Assembly (NCBI RefSeq): GCF_003339505.1
Contig: NZ_QPIW01000018.1
Span: 62,001 to 126,000 of the forward strand
Reading direction: 5' to 3'
Origin: Runella aurantiaca
GTDB taxonomy: Bacteria > Bacteroidota > Bacteroidia > Cytophagales > Spirosomataceae
DNA length: 64,000 nt
The notes under the pieces are model-generated. The model had not been told where the DNA came from, made no database searches, and saw only the letters and a program-made list of their open reading frames with translations. The translations under genes and the position numbers were made by a program. Below are positions 9,449-17,865 of this stretch, in pieces (the first letter of the stretch is position 1; each line of letters starts with the position of its first letter).

Positions 9449-10180
9449 ATGAAAAAGACAAGTTTAAGCCTAATTTTGATATTTTGTTTGTTGCAGGCTT
9501 TTGGCCAACAAAATGAAGGAGTGGTGTTGTACGACCAAAAAATCAACATGCATAAACGTATGCAAGACGAGTCGATGAAGGCCATGGTGCCTGAGTTTCG
9601 TACCAACAAAATGCAACTTTTGGTTCGGGCCAGCGAATCGTTGTTTAAGGCTGCCGCACAACCCAACGAAGACGAAGAAAACACGGATGCCAACGGAAAT
9701 ACGGTGCGCATGGTGATTCGCGTTCCGCAAAATGAAACCTACCGCAACTACGAAACCCAAAAATCCGTAGAATTGCGCGAATTGGCGGGGCAAAAGTTTT
9801 TGATTGAAGATACCCTGCGCCGGATGCCGTGGAAATTGGCGGGAGAGACCAAAAAGATTCAGGGCTATGACTGCATGAAGGCTACCATGACCAATAAAGT
9901 AAATAACCAGCCCATCGTAGCGTGGTTTACGGAGGCCATCCCCGTACCGAGCGGGCCAGCAGGATTTGGGGGATTGCCTGGCTTAATTTTGGAAGTAGAC
10001 GTCAATGACGGCGATATGCTTTATACATTGACCAAAGCGGAATTTAAAAAATTGGCCGCAAACGATATAAAACTGCCTTCGGGTGGGAAGAAAATAACCG
10101 AAGCCGAGTTTACCAAAAAACGTGACGAATTCATGAAAGAAATGGGAGGACAAGGTGGCATCAGAATCATTCGAAATTAG
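9449..10180 (+). CDS. GLPGLI family protein
   Basis: 243 residues with an N-terminal signal peptide (SLSLILIFCLLQAFGQQ). The family signature is present in full as GFGGLPGLILEVD near residue 175, preceded by WFTEAIPVPSGP. The family is exported, found in Bacteroidota, and of unknown biochemical role. It typically sits next to beta-barrel receptor genes, as here, and the 39-base gap suggests co-transcription with the receptor. The C-terminus is charged and ends in a glycine-rich tail. The stop lies in a tandem 14-bp repeat (10175-10202). Confidence 0.93.
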   Translation: MKKTSLSLILIFCLLQAFGQQNEGVVLYDQKINMHKRMQDESMKAMVPEFRTNKMQLLVRASESLFKAAAQPNEDEENTDANGNTVRMVIRVPQNETYRNYETQKSVELRELAGQKFLIEDTLRRMPWKLAGETKKIQGYDCMKATMTNKVNNQPIVAWFTEAIPVPSGPAGFGGLPGLILEVDVNDGDMLYTLTKAEFKKLAANDIKLPSGGKKITEAEFTKKRDEFMKEMGGQGGIRIIRN

Positions 10181-10226
10181 TATTTTGTAATTAGCATTTT
10201 GTCCCCCTGAAAGGGCCTATATAACT
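10175..10226 (+). repeat. tandem 14-bp repeat followed by REP-like hairpin
   Basis: AATTAGTATTTTGT at 10175-10188 is repeated as AATTAGCATTTTGT at 10189-10202 with one mismatch. The second copy runs into a small hairpin (CCCT-GAA-AGGG, 10205-10215) followed by CCTA. The hairpin resembles the element after cysN at about 23573-23596, with one compensatory base-pair change. Confidence 0.5.
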
Positions 10227-10253
10227 CATGTACTGTTAATAAAAGTGGTAAAA

Positions 10254-12086
10254 ATGAGGAATACTAAGTCAGCTATTACTTCTTTATCCCTGATGGTCGC
10301 CAGTATGCTTTTACTGGCGGCTTTTCAGGTATTTTGGCTGCGCAAAGAATACAATGAACAAAAAAGCATTTTGCAGAAAGAAGCCGATATTTTGTTCAAA
10401 AACACCATTCAGGCCTTGGAAGACTCGGTGATTCAGAAAAAGATAACTTTTCCGATGAAGAAAGTATTTTTGATTGATTCACAAGCTCAAAAAACGAATA
10501 AAGTTGCCATTGACCGAAAGTTCACCTTTAGATACACCCTCGACAGTACGCCTCCTACACCTGTCGTTTATTCGGAAAAAAAAACGCGTGACGGCAAAAA
10601 TGAAAGAGCAGAAGCATTCAACTTATTTTATATCCAAACGGCGGCGCGAATGGCTCAATCACTGGGTGTAGATACCACGCTTTCAAAAAGTAAACTGCAC
10701 GACGTTTTACGAAAAACCCGACCCGAAGATATTCGTGCCATTAAGTTGAATTCAGTGGGCAACTTGGACATTACCAAGCTGACCGTTGCCGACACTACAC
10801 CGCAGGGCAAATCCGAAATTATCATTGTAAAATCGCATCAACCGTCTGACACCCTCCAACGAATGCTTGGCCGAATGGCCAAAGTGGTTATGTATAATCG
10901 CCCAAATCGCGACAGTGTTTTGTCATTTACGCCACTTTCAGAAGGAAATAATAACCTGAGAATCTCAGTGATTGAGCGGAGTGAAAAAGCGCCATTGCGA
11001 CGCAAAAACAAAGCAAATAATAAACCTATTGAGAATCAGTTTATCATTCGGTTGGGCCACGATTCGTTGAAAATCCAAGACATTAAGCGGGCGTATGTTG
11101 GTCAAATTCAGAAGTCAAAAATTGACTTGCCGTTTCAAGTGGTGCGACAATCGACGAAGCCGTTGGTTGAAAAACAGGAGATTACTTTGCCTAAAAATAC
11201 GAATGAGCAGGTTTTAGCTACCTCGGCCGTTCCAACGACGATTGCCTTTGGAAGCACCTACACGGCGGTGTTTTCTGGTTATGAGGGTTTTTTATTGAAA
11301 AAAATCCTTCCACAAAGCCTGTTTTCGTTTTTTCTGTTGGCCATTACAGGCTTGGCTTTTGGGGCGATTTACCAAAATCTTCGCCAGCAGCGCCGCCTGA
11401 CGGAACTAAAAAATGATTTTATCAGCAACGTGACGCATGAACTCAAAACGCCCATTGCCACCGTCAGCGTAGCAATTGAGGCGTTGCAGAATTTTGGGGT
11501 TTCGCAAAACCCCGAGCAAACCAAAGAATACCTTGAAATATCAAAAAGTGAACTTAATCGCCTGACGTTGTTGGTAGATAAAGTGCTGAAAATGGCGACC
11601 TTTGAGCAGCACGGACTGACGCTTTCGCCCGAAACCGTTGATTGGGCCGAACTCATTCAGTTGGTGCTGAATTCAATGAAATTGCAATTTGAGAAATACG
11701 AAGCAAAAGTAGATTTTGACAAAATAGGGAATTCTTTCCTACTTTCTGCCGACAAAATTCACCTTACCAATGTGGTCTATAATTTGTTGGATAATGCCCT
11801 AAAATACACCGAAACACGGCCCCAAATTTCGTTGTTTTTGCAAGAAACCGACGCGGAGCTGCGCCTTTCGGTGAAGGACAACGGTATCGGTATTCAGTCG
11901 GAGTTTTTATCGAGGATTTTTGATAAATTTTTCCGGGTGCCCACGGGCGACACGCACGATGTAAAAGGGTATGGGCTAGGATTGAGCTACGTATCATCGG
12001 TTGTCAAACAACACCACGGCCGCATCGAAGTAGAAAGTGAAGTAGGTAAAGGCAGTATCTTTACCATCATCATCCCCAAACCGTAG
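10254..12086 (+). CDS. membrane sensor histidine kinase
   Basis: About 610 residues from ATG 10254 (a GTG at 10245 would add three). The first transmembrane segment is near residues 8-28 (SLMVASMLLLAAFQVFWL). A periplasmic sensor of about 320 residues follows, with the second segment near 349-372 (LFSFFLLAITGLAFGAIYQ). The HisKA phosphoacceptor is H395 in NVTHELKTPIATV. The HATPase domain has the N box (NVVYNLLDNALKYTE), G1 (DNGIGI), an F box (IFDKFFRVP) and G2 (GYGLGLSYVSSV). No HAMP domain is seen. It phosphorylates its partner on an unknown periplasmic signal, and the partner is almost certainly the OmpR-type regulator downstream. It may monitor the receptor/GLPGLI products, which is inference. 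Confidence 0.93.
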   Translation: MRNTKSAITSLSLMVASMLLLAAFQVFWLRKEYNEQKSILQKEADILFKNTIQALEDSVIQKKITFPMKKVFLIDSQAQKTNKVAIDRKFTFRYTLDSTPPTPVVYSEKKTRDGKNERAEAFNLFYIQTAARMAQSLGVDTTLSKSKLHDVLRKTRPEDIRAIKLNSVGNLDITKLTVADTTPQGKSEIIIVKSHQPSDTLQRMLGRMAKVVMYNRPNRDSVLSFTPLSEGNNNLRISVIERSEKAPLRRKNKANNKPIENQFIIRLGHDSLKIQDIKRAYVGQIQKSKIDLPFQVVRQSTKPLVEKQEITLPKNTNEQVLATSAVPTTIAFGSTYTAVFSGYEGFLLKKILPQSLFSFFLLAITGLAFGAIYQNLRQQRRLTELKNDFISNVTHELKTPIATVSVAIEALQNFGVSQNPEQTKEYLEISKSELNRLTLLVDKVLKMATFEQHGLTLSPETVDWAELIQLVLNSMKLQFEKYEAKVDFDKIGNSFLLSADKIHLTNVVYNLLDNALKYTETRPQISLFLQETDAELRLSVKDNGIGIQSEFLSRIFDKFFRVPTGDTHDVKGYGLGLSYVSSVVKQHHGRIEVESEVGKGSIFTIIIPKP

Positions 12087-12173
12087 GGGCGGGGCTCGCC
12101 TCCGCCTGATATGCGTTTGTCTCCACCCGAAACCCAAATTGCGGCGCACCGTTTGTCACCACCCAAAAAAAGT
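12087..12173 (+). repeat. GC-rich repeat-derived spacer between kinase and regulator genes
   Basis: Unlike the surrounding sequence, this 87-base spacer is GC-rich. It contains an imperfect palindrome (GGCGG...CCGCC, near 12090-12108) and two copies of CGTTTGTCnCCACCC about 36 bases apart. It is open in the regulator frame from an upstream ATG at 12111, but that extension does not look like response-regulator sequence. It is best read as a degenerate intergenic repeat element. Confidence 0.4.
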
Positions 12174-12863
12174 ATGACCAAGATTCTGTACGTAGAAGAT
12201 GAGCCCTTTTTAGGGAAAATTGTAAAAGAAAGCCTCGAAAGCCGCCAATTTGAGGTGTGCATGGTAGCCGACGGCAGCGATGTCATCACCCAATTTAAAG
12301 CATTTCAGCCCGTTATTTGTGTGTTGGATGTGATGCTTCCGCACCGAGATGGCTACGCATTGGCGCAGGATATTCGTCAATTGGCCCCCGAAATGCCCAT
12401 TATTTTTCTAACCGCCAAAACCCAAACCGAAGACGTGTTGAAAGGATTTCAGGCAGGAGGGAATGACTATGTACGGAAGCCTTTTAGCATGGAGGAACTG
12501 ATTGTCAGGATTCAGAATTTACTTCAATTGACCAACGCTAAGCCCGTCTTAGTTGCTCCAAACGGCCATATTGTGCTTGGTAGCTATACTTTTTATCCTC
12601 ATAAGTATGAACTTTACCGCGCCGACAATCTGCGCAAACTCTCCCACCGCGAAACGGAATTACTTTCTATATTGGCCGAAAACCGCAACTTCACGGTACC
12701 GCGTCGCGATATTTTGATGCGGGTTTGGGGCGATGATTCTTTCTTCAATTCCCGCAATTTAGACGTATATATCACCCGCCTACGCGACTATCTGCGCGAA
12801 GACCCTGCCCTCGAAATCGTCACCCTCAAAGGAGTTGGCTACTTGTTTAAGTGTGAAGTTTGA
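12174..12863 (+). CDS. OmpR/PhoB-family response regulator
   Basis: 229 residues. The receiver domain begins MTKILYVEDEPFLGK with the acidic pair. The phosphorylated aspartate is D52 in CVLDVMLPHRDG, the conserved threonine is in IIFLTAK and the lysine in NDYVRKPFS. A C-terminal winged-helix DNA-binding domain spans about residues 135-228, with LSHRETELLSILAENRN and VDVYITRLRDYLRED-type recognition helix sequence (here LDVYITRLRDYL). ATG 12174 is chosen because it gives the canonical receiver start. The in-frame ATG at 12111 adds 21 residues encoded by repeat-like DNA. It pairs with the histidine kinase 87 bases upstream. Confidence 0.95.
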   Translation: MTKILYVEDEPFLGKIVKESLESRQFEVCMVADGSDVITQFKAFQPVICVLDVMLPHRDGYALAQDIRQLAPEMPIIFLTAKTQTEDVLKGFQAGGNDYVRKPFSMEELIVRIQNLLQLTNAKPVLVAPNGHIVLGSYTFYPHKYELYRADNLRKLSHRETELLSILAENRNFTVPRRDILMRVWGDDSFFNSRNLDVYITRLRDYLREDPALEIVTLKGVGYLFKCEV

Positions 12864-13360
12864 GAAAACTTCCCAAAATCCCCGCAGTGATGAGGGATAA
12901 TGCCATTATTTTTTATAGTATTGTTGGGAAAGAAATTTTATTTTTTTCTCATTTATGCCTTTATTGAACGATATGGGCATTATCTTTAGGAACTCTGATA
13001 TTCTGGTTAAAAATATTAGAATGCTATTAGAAAATAGGCTCCTCAAAATAGTTACCGATAAAATAATATCAAATAATCAAGTAGTGTAACGGGTAAATCT
13101 ATTTTTAGATAGAAAAACCACCTTGTTGAGAATGAGGTGGTTGGAAGTGAATTGTGGGCGGATGTCAAATAAAGAGTAAGTTGTATTTTGAAAAAACAGG
13201 TCGAAAACCTTCCTAACACATGTTGTAAGTATTTTAACCAACTTTATCCTTAGCGTTTGTTTTCCTTGAATAAAAGTAAATAAACATTATTATTGCAATT
13301 CAAAACTATAAAATTGTACATTTTGAATTAAAAATTGTACATTAAAAATCTTCATTAATC
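12864..13360. other. 497-base AT-rich intergenic region upstream of glycogen synthase
   Basis: No convincing gene. A 44-codon ATG frame (12955-13089) is open but AT-rich and unrecognised. An 8-bp perfect stem, AACCACCT (13116-13123) with AGGTGGTT (13135-13142), has an 11-base loop and no T run. Near the end, two 13-bp direct repeats (13309-13321 and 13330-13342) precede the glycogen synthase start. The region probably carries the promoter and 5' leader of that gene. Confidence 0.5.
13309..13342 (+). promoter_or_regulatory. two 13-bp direct repeats AAAATTGTACATT, 21 bp apart
   Basis: AAAATTGTACATT occurs at 13309-13321 and again, identical, at 13330-13342. Each holds the near-palindrome AATTGTACATT with a TGTACA core, and the 21-bp period is two DNA helical turns. 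The second copy ends 18 bases before the GTG of the glycogen synthase gene. A dimeric regulator site is plausible but no regulator is identified. Confidence 0.4.
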
Positions 13361-15178
13361 GTGGAAAAGAAACCTAAAAAAGCCCTCTTATTTGAAGTCG
13401 CTTGGGAAGTATGCAACCAAGTGGGAGGAATTTATACCGTAATTCGGAGCAAAGTCCCTGCGATGGTCGACCAATGGGGGGATGATTATGTATGTTTGGG
13501 GCCTTATTTCCCTCAACGTGCTTTAACAGAATATGAGCCTATCACTTCAGATGACGGGTCGGGGATTTATCAGACCGTAGAAAAGATGCGCGAGGCAGGT
13601 TTCGTAGTCGAATATGGCTACTGGCTCATTACCGGAAAACCTCGCGTGGTGCTGTTTGACATTAGGAGTGTAGCGGCGCAGCTAGACCGTATAAAGTATG
13701 GTCTGTGGGAACGGCATCAAATCTCGACGGTCAATATTGAAGATTTGGTCAATCAAACGTTGGGTTTTGGCGAAATGGTGCGGGTTTTTCTGACCCAGTT
13801 TGCGGAAGATTACGCCAAAAAATTTGAAATTACAGCCCATTTTCACGAATGGATGGCAAGTTCGGGATTACCAGATTTGCGTAAAGATGATGTTCGGATT
13901 GCGACCGTATTTACCACCCACGCCACTATGTTGGGACGGTATATCGCTTCCAACGAGCGGGATTTCTACACCAAACTTCCCTCATTTGATTGGCAAAAAG
14001 AGGCGCGGTACTACGCCATTGAGGCCCAGGCCACCATCGAGCGCCTTGCTTACCTGAGCGCTCACGTGAGTACCACCGTCAGTGACGTAACGGCGCGTGA
14101 ATGTGAAGTGTTTTTGGGGAAATATCCCGACTTGGTACTGCCAAATGGCCTTAATATTCAGCGCTTTGCGGCAGTGCACGAGTTTCAGAACCTACACATG
14201 AAGTACAAGGAAAATATCCATCGGTTTATCATGGGGCACTTTTTCCAAAGCTATTCTTTCAATCTGGACAAAACGCTTTATTTCTTCACGTCGGGTCGCT
14301 ATGAATTTGTCAACAAAGGCTACGACATTACGATGGAGGCCTTGGCGCGGTTGAACTGGAAAATGGTGCAGGCCAAGATGGATATGACGGTGGTGATGTT
14401 TATCGTGACGCGCCAACCTTATCATTCTATCAACCCCGATGTACTTCAGTCAAGAGCAGTTTTGGGTGAAATACAGGATACCTGCGAAGCAATTGAAAAG
14501 CAATTGGGTGATAAGTTATTTTTGGCTTCTGCTTCTTCTACCGACCACCATTTGCCTGATTTGAATCAATTTGTGGACGAATATTGGCGCTTACGTCTCC
14601 GTCGGACTATTCAAACCTGGAAAACGAAACGCTTGCCGCCTTACGTAACCCACGACCTGAAACAACCTGATTCCATCACAGAATATTGCGAGCGTTCGGG
14701 CCTGAAAAACCACGAGCAAGACCGCGTCAAAATCGTATACCATCCTGATTTTATTGCTTCAACAAATCCACTTTTTGGATTGGATTACGGCCAATTTGTG
14801 CGAGGATGTCACCTGGGGATTTTTCCAAGCTACTACGAGCCGTGGGGGTATACGCCATTGGAGTGCGTAGTACGTGGTATTCCCACCGTTACGAGCGACT
14901 TGTCGGGCTTCGGTGATTTTATCATGCAAATTATGCGTGATTACGAAAACCGAGGTATTTATGTGATCAATCGCAAAACACAAAACTTTGATCAAGCCGC
15001 CGACCAATTGGCCAACATCATGTTCAAATTTGTACGTATGAACCTGCGTGAGCGTATTCAACAACGTAATAAAGTAGAGAATATTTCGGATGTATTCGAT
15101 TGGGGAAATCTGCGCTCTTACTACGATACGGCCCACGATTTGGCGGCAAAGAAGGCTTTCAAAACTACGGTGAATTAA
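13361..15178 (+). CDS. glycogen synthase, GT3 type
   Basis: 605 residues from a GTG start. Sequence features place it in glycosyltransferase family 3, the eukaryote-like glycogen synthases: LLFEVAWEVCNQVGGIYTVI at the N-terminus (nucleotide-sugar loop), FHEWMASSG, TTHATMLGR, and the catalytic C-terminal segment SYYEPWGYTPLECVVRG near residues 490-507, which supplies the conserved glutamates. It transfers glucose from UDP- or ADP-glucose to growing alpha-1,4-glucan in the cytoplasm. GT3 synthases replace GlgA in many Bacteroidota. It is isolated from other glycogen genes here, with a large AT-rich upstream region containing paired repeats and a strong bidirectional hairpin downstream. Confidence 0.93.
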   Translation: MEKKPKKALLFEVAWEVCNQVGGIYTVIRSKVPAMVDQWGDDYVCLGPYFPQRALTEYEPITSDDGSGIYQTVEKMREAGFVVEYGYWLITGKPRVVLFDIRSVAAQLDRIKYGLWERHQISTVNIEDLVNQTLGFGEMVRVFLTQFAEDYAKKFEITAHFHEWMASSGLPDLRKDDVRIATVFTTHATMLGRYIASNERDFYTKLPSFDWQKEARYYAIEAQATIERLAYLSAHVSTTVSDVTARECEVFLGKYPDLVLPNGLNIQRFAAVHEFQNLHMKYKENIHRFIMGHFFQSYSFNLDKTLYFFTSGRYEFVNKGYDITMEALARLNWKMVQAKMDMTVVMFIVTRQPYHSINPDVLQSRAVLGEIQDTCEAIEKQLGDKLFLASASSTDHHLPDLNQFVDEYWRLRLRRTIQTWKTKRLPPYVTHDLKQPDSITEYCERSGLKNHEQDRVKIVYHPDFIASTNPLFGLDYGQFVRGCHLGIFPSYYEPWGYTPLECVVRGIPTVTSDLSGFGDFIMQIMRDYENRGIYVINRKTQNFDQAADQLANIMFKFVRMNLRERIQQRNKVENISDVFDWGNLRSYYDTAHDLAAKKAFKTTVN

Positions 15179-15190
15179 TTTTTATAGCTT

Positions 15191-15240
15191 GATTCACCCT
15201 CGGAAGGCTTAAAGTCTTGCCGAGGGTGAATCTTATAATT
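15191..15240. terminator. bidirectional terminator between glycogen synthase and the convergent hydrolase
   Basis: A perfect 13-bp stem, GATTCACCCTCGG (15191-15203) with CCGAGGGTGAATC (15220-15232), encloses a 16-base loop. It is flanked by AT-rich sequence on both sides and lies between two converging genes. Confidence 0.8.
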
Positions 15241-15250
15241 CTTTCCAAGT

Positions 15251-16324
15251 CTACATCTTTACCACTTCTCCAACGCCCGCCACCTGGATTAATCCCTGAT
15301 TCTGAGGTTCTTTCTGTAATTTTTGGAGCGAGCGGTAGCAATCTCCCAAAGGTTCATCTGACAAATCGAACGTGCCGTAGTGCATCGGAATCATTCGTTT
15401 TGCTTTCATTTGGTGGGCTGCGTGTACGGCATCTTTTGGTCCGGCATGACTAGCAGACATAAACCATTCGGGTTTATAAGCACCAACCCCCAACAGGGCC
15501 ACATCAACTCCGCCAAAATACTTGGCAAAATCCTGATAGTGCGTTCCGTAGCCCGAATCTGACCCAAAATAAATGCTTTTGCCGTTGGCTCGAATCAAAT
15601 ACGCCCCCCACAGATTTTTGTTGGTATCGTTTAAATAACGTCGTGCCCAATGACGGGCGGGCAAATAGATGATTTCAACCTTAGAGGTATCTGTTTGGTA
15701 GGTTTGATACCAGCCTGCCGCCTGAATGTTAGGGCTTTTTGTAAAATTATAAAGTAATGTATCCAGTCCAAGACCCGTCAAATAAGTGGCATTTGGGTTT
15801 TGAGGTGCCAACATTTTGAGGCTTTTTTCGTCGCAATGGTCACGGTGGTCATGTGAGACGATGATGTAATCCATATCCTTTAATTCTGAAACCGCCACGG
15901 GCAACTCCGAATACCGTTTCATGAGTGCAGAGGGACTTTCCAGTACTGGGTCGGTTAAAATTCGGAGGCCGTTGAGCCGAATAAAAAACGAAGCATGACC
16001 TAACCACACGATACAATCATCGTTGTTGTTCAGAAAATCGCTATTTTTAGTCACTTTCAGGCGAAATGTGTCCGTTTTTTTCTCAGCTTTTTGGGGATTG
16101 GTTTCACGTTGCCATTTCAATAAATCACTAAACCCAGGCAATGGCTCCAAGTTTTCATTCAAAAAGCGTCCTTGCGGATTTACGGGGTTGCCTTTCCAAT
16201 CGAGGCGAACGGTTTTTAAATCAGGATTAGAGCGATAACTGCTTATCTCCCACGTAAAACGCTCATACACAAAGAAATAAAAACCTCCTGCCAAAGACAG
16301 GACAAAAACGAAGCTGATAATCAT
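15251..16324 (-). CDS. membrane-anchored metallo-beta-lactamase-fold hydrolase (UlaG/NAPE-PLD-like)
   Basis: 357 residues from ATG 16324. An ATG at 16375 would add 17 residues with no clear benefit. An N-terminal hydrophobic segment (MIISFVFVLSLAGGFYFFV) acts as signal anchor, placing the catalytic domain outside the cytoplasm. The metal-binding motif is IIVSHDHRDHCD, with further ligands in LPARHWARR, FGSDSGYG and MIPMHYGTFDLSDEP. CIVWLGHASFFIRLNGLRIL is the family's N-terminal strand pair. The closest family pattern is the RomA/YhfI/NAPE-PLD-like branch that hydrolyses phosphodiester or lactone bonds. The exact substrate is unknown. Confidence 0.85.
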   Translation of the reverse strand: MIISFVFVLSLAGGFYFFVYERFTWEISSYRSNPDLKTVRLDWKGNPVNPQGRFLNENLEPLPGFSDLLKWQRETNPQKAEKKTDTFRLKVTKNSDFLNNNDDCIVWLGHASFFIRLNGLRILTDPVLESPSALMKRYSELPVAVSELKDMDYIIVSHDHRDHCDEKSLKMLAPQNPNATYLTGLGLDTLLYNFTKSPNIQAAGWYQTYQTDTSKVEIIYLPARHWARRYLNDTNKNLWGAYLIRANGKSIYFGSDSGYGTHYQDFAKYFGGVDVALLGVGAYKPEWFMSASHAGPKDAVHAAHQMKAKRMIPMHYGTFDLSDEPLGDCYRSLQKLQKEPQNQGLIQVAGVGEVVKM

Positions 16325-16479
16325 TTTTTTTAGGGCGAGAAAAGGTATCAAAGGATTGAAATTCAGTAGTATCAAAAACAGGGGATGTTACTGCATAGTT
16401 CGCTCATAAGTTATAAATTCACTTTTGTTTACTTTAGGTATACAAACCCTGTTACGTTCCTAAACTTTTTCCTAACGCT

Positions 16480-17661
16480 ATGGCGCCCACCTTGCCCGCC
16501 CGTATCTCGTCGGTAGATGCTTACCGAGGTTTTGTTATGTTTTTGATGATGGCCGAAGTGCTCGAATTCGGCAGTATTTCCAAAGCCCTGCCCGATAGTT
16601 CTTTTTGGGCGTTTTTGGCCTATAACCAAGACCATGTTGAATGGGTGGGTTGTTCATTGCATGATTTGATTCAACCGTCGTTTTCGTTTTTGGTGGGTGT
16701 GGCATTGCCGTATTCTATTGCGAGTCGGATGGCTAAAGGGCAAAACTTCGGAGCAATGTTTGGGCACACCATTCAGCGCTCGTTGATTCTAATTTTTCTC
16801 GGAATTTTTCTGCGCTCAATGTCTCGCCAACAAACCAACTTTACGTTTGAAGATACGCTCACTCAAATTGGCTTGGGTTACCCCGTTTTATTTTGGCTGG
16901 GTTTTCGCACATTCCGCACCCAACTCATTGCTTTGGGTACTATTTTAGTAGGCTATTGGCTTTTCTTTGCTGTTTACCCGCTTCCGGGCGCCGACTTTGA
17001 TTATGCAGCCGTTGGTGTTACTGCCGATTGGGAACATAATTTAAAGGGGTTTGCGGCTCATTGGAATAAAAATACAAATGCGGCATGGGCATTTGACCAA
17101 TGGTTTATGAACCTTTTTCCTCGTGAGAAACCTTTCATTAGAAATGGCGGCGGATATTCTACTTTAAGCTTTATTCCAACGTTGGGTACAATGGTTTTAG
17201 GGCTGTTGGCGGGCCAGTGGCTCAAATCAGATTCAGCACCGATGGAAAAAGTAAAGCGGTTTGCAACTTTAGGCGTAGCCCTTTTGGTGGTGGGTTCTCT
17301 TCTCAACTGGCTGGGGATTTGTCCCAATGTCAAACGTATTTGGACGCCTACTTGGGTGTTGTTTAGCGGTGGATGGTGTTTTGTGTTGCTCGCAGCTTTT
17401 TACTGGTTGGTAGATATACAGGGGTGGCGTAAGGCATTTATTTGGTTGATTATTATCGGAACCAATTCCATTGCCGCCTACGTTATCTCCCATACCATAG
17501 TAGAGTTTATTCATCACTCTATTCAAACACACGTGTCTCAAACCTACGATCAGGTATTTGGAATCACGTATGAGTCCTTGGTTCGGGGTGGATTGATTCT
17601 TTTAGTCGAGTGGCTGATTTTACGCTGGATGTACCGAAATCGGATTTTTGTAAGAATTTAA
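16480..17661 (+). CDS. DUF5009 / heparan-alpha-glucosaminide N-acetyltransferase-like membrane protein
   Basis: 393 residues, about ten transmembrane segments. The N-terminus RISSVDAYRGFVMFLMMAEV and SLHDLIQPSFSFLVGVALPY are hallmarks of the COG4299/DUF5009 group related to lysosomal HGSNAT, whose first-segment histidine/aspartate region handles acetyl groups across the membrane. Further segments include LILIFLGIFLRS, LIALGTILVGYWLFF and WLIIIGTNSIAAYVISH. In bacteria this family is often linked to sugar metabolism, acetylating amino sugars at the inner membrane (inference from homologues). It is monocistronic, with a small hairpin after it. Confidence 0.82.
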   Translation: MAPTLPARISSVDAYRGFVMFLMMAEVLEFGSISKALPDSSFWAFLAYNQDHVEWVGCSLHDLIQPSFSFLVGVALPYSIASRMAKGQNFGAMFGHTIQRSLILIFLGIFLRSMSRQQTNFTFEDTLTQIGLGYPVLFWLGFRTFRTQLIALGTILVGYWLFFAVYPLPGADFDYAAVGVTADWEHNLKGFAAHWNKNTNAAWAFDQWFMNLFPREKPFIRNGGGYSTLSFIPTLGTMVLGLLAGQWLKSDSAPMEKVKRFATLGVALLVVGSLLNWLGICPNVKRIWTPTWVLFSGGWCFVLLAAFYWLVDIQGWRKAFIWLIIIGTNSIAAYVISHTIVEFIHHSIQTHVSQTYDQVFGITYESLVRGGLILLVEWLILRWMYRNRIFVRI

Positions 17662-17681
17662 TAAGTTTTTAAGCTCATTTC

Positions 17682-17712
17682 TTGGACTTTTTAACTATTG
17701 CTTCTACTTTTG
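17682..17712 (+). promoter_or_regulatory. candidate promoter TTG-N20-TACTTTTG upstream of the sulfur genes
   Basis: TACTTTTG (17705-17712) fits the Bacteroidota -7 consensus TAnnTTTG, and TTG at 17682-17684 lies 20 bases upstream, within the usual -33 to -7 spacing. It faces the TSUP permease gene 153 bases downstream. Confidence 0.4.
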
Positions 17713-17713
17713 T

Positions 17714-17737
17714 AATGCCGCCCCAAAAAGCGGCATT
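17714..17737 (+). terminator. 8-bp hairpin after the DUF5009 gene
   Basis: AATGCCGC (17714-17721) pairs with GCGGCATT (17730-17737) around an 8-base loop, followed by an AT-rich tract without a clean T run. It could terminate the upstream gene or, if the adjacent promoter is real, sit at the 5' end of the sulfur transcript. Confidence 0.45.
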
Positions 17738-17865
17738 TAATTTATATTAATTTCTCTATATAATCAATATACTATATCTGGTATTAGGTGTTTAAAATTG
17801 CTTTTGTCACTTAAACAAATTGCGGCAATTGCTTTCGACGACCAGTATAAATTTCAGAAACGGCT

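Noticed and set aside
12111-12173. N-terminal extension of the response regulator from ATG 12111
   Set aside because: The extra 21 residues come from repeat-like DNA, and the canonical receiver start is at ATG 12174.
12955-13089. A 44-codon frame upstream of glycogen synthase
   Set aside because: It is AT-rich, unrecognised and has no supporting context, so it is kept only as a note.
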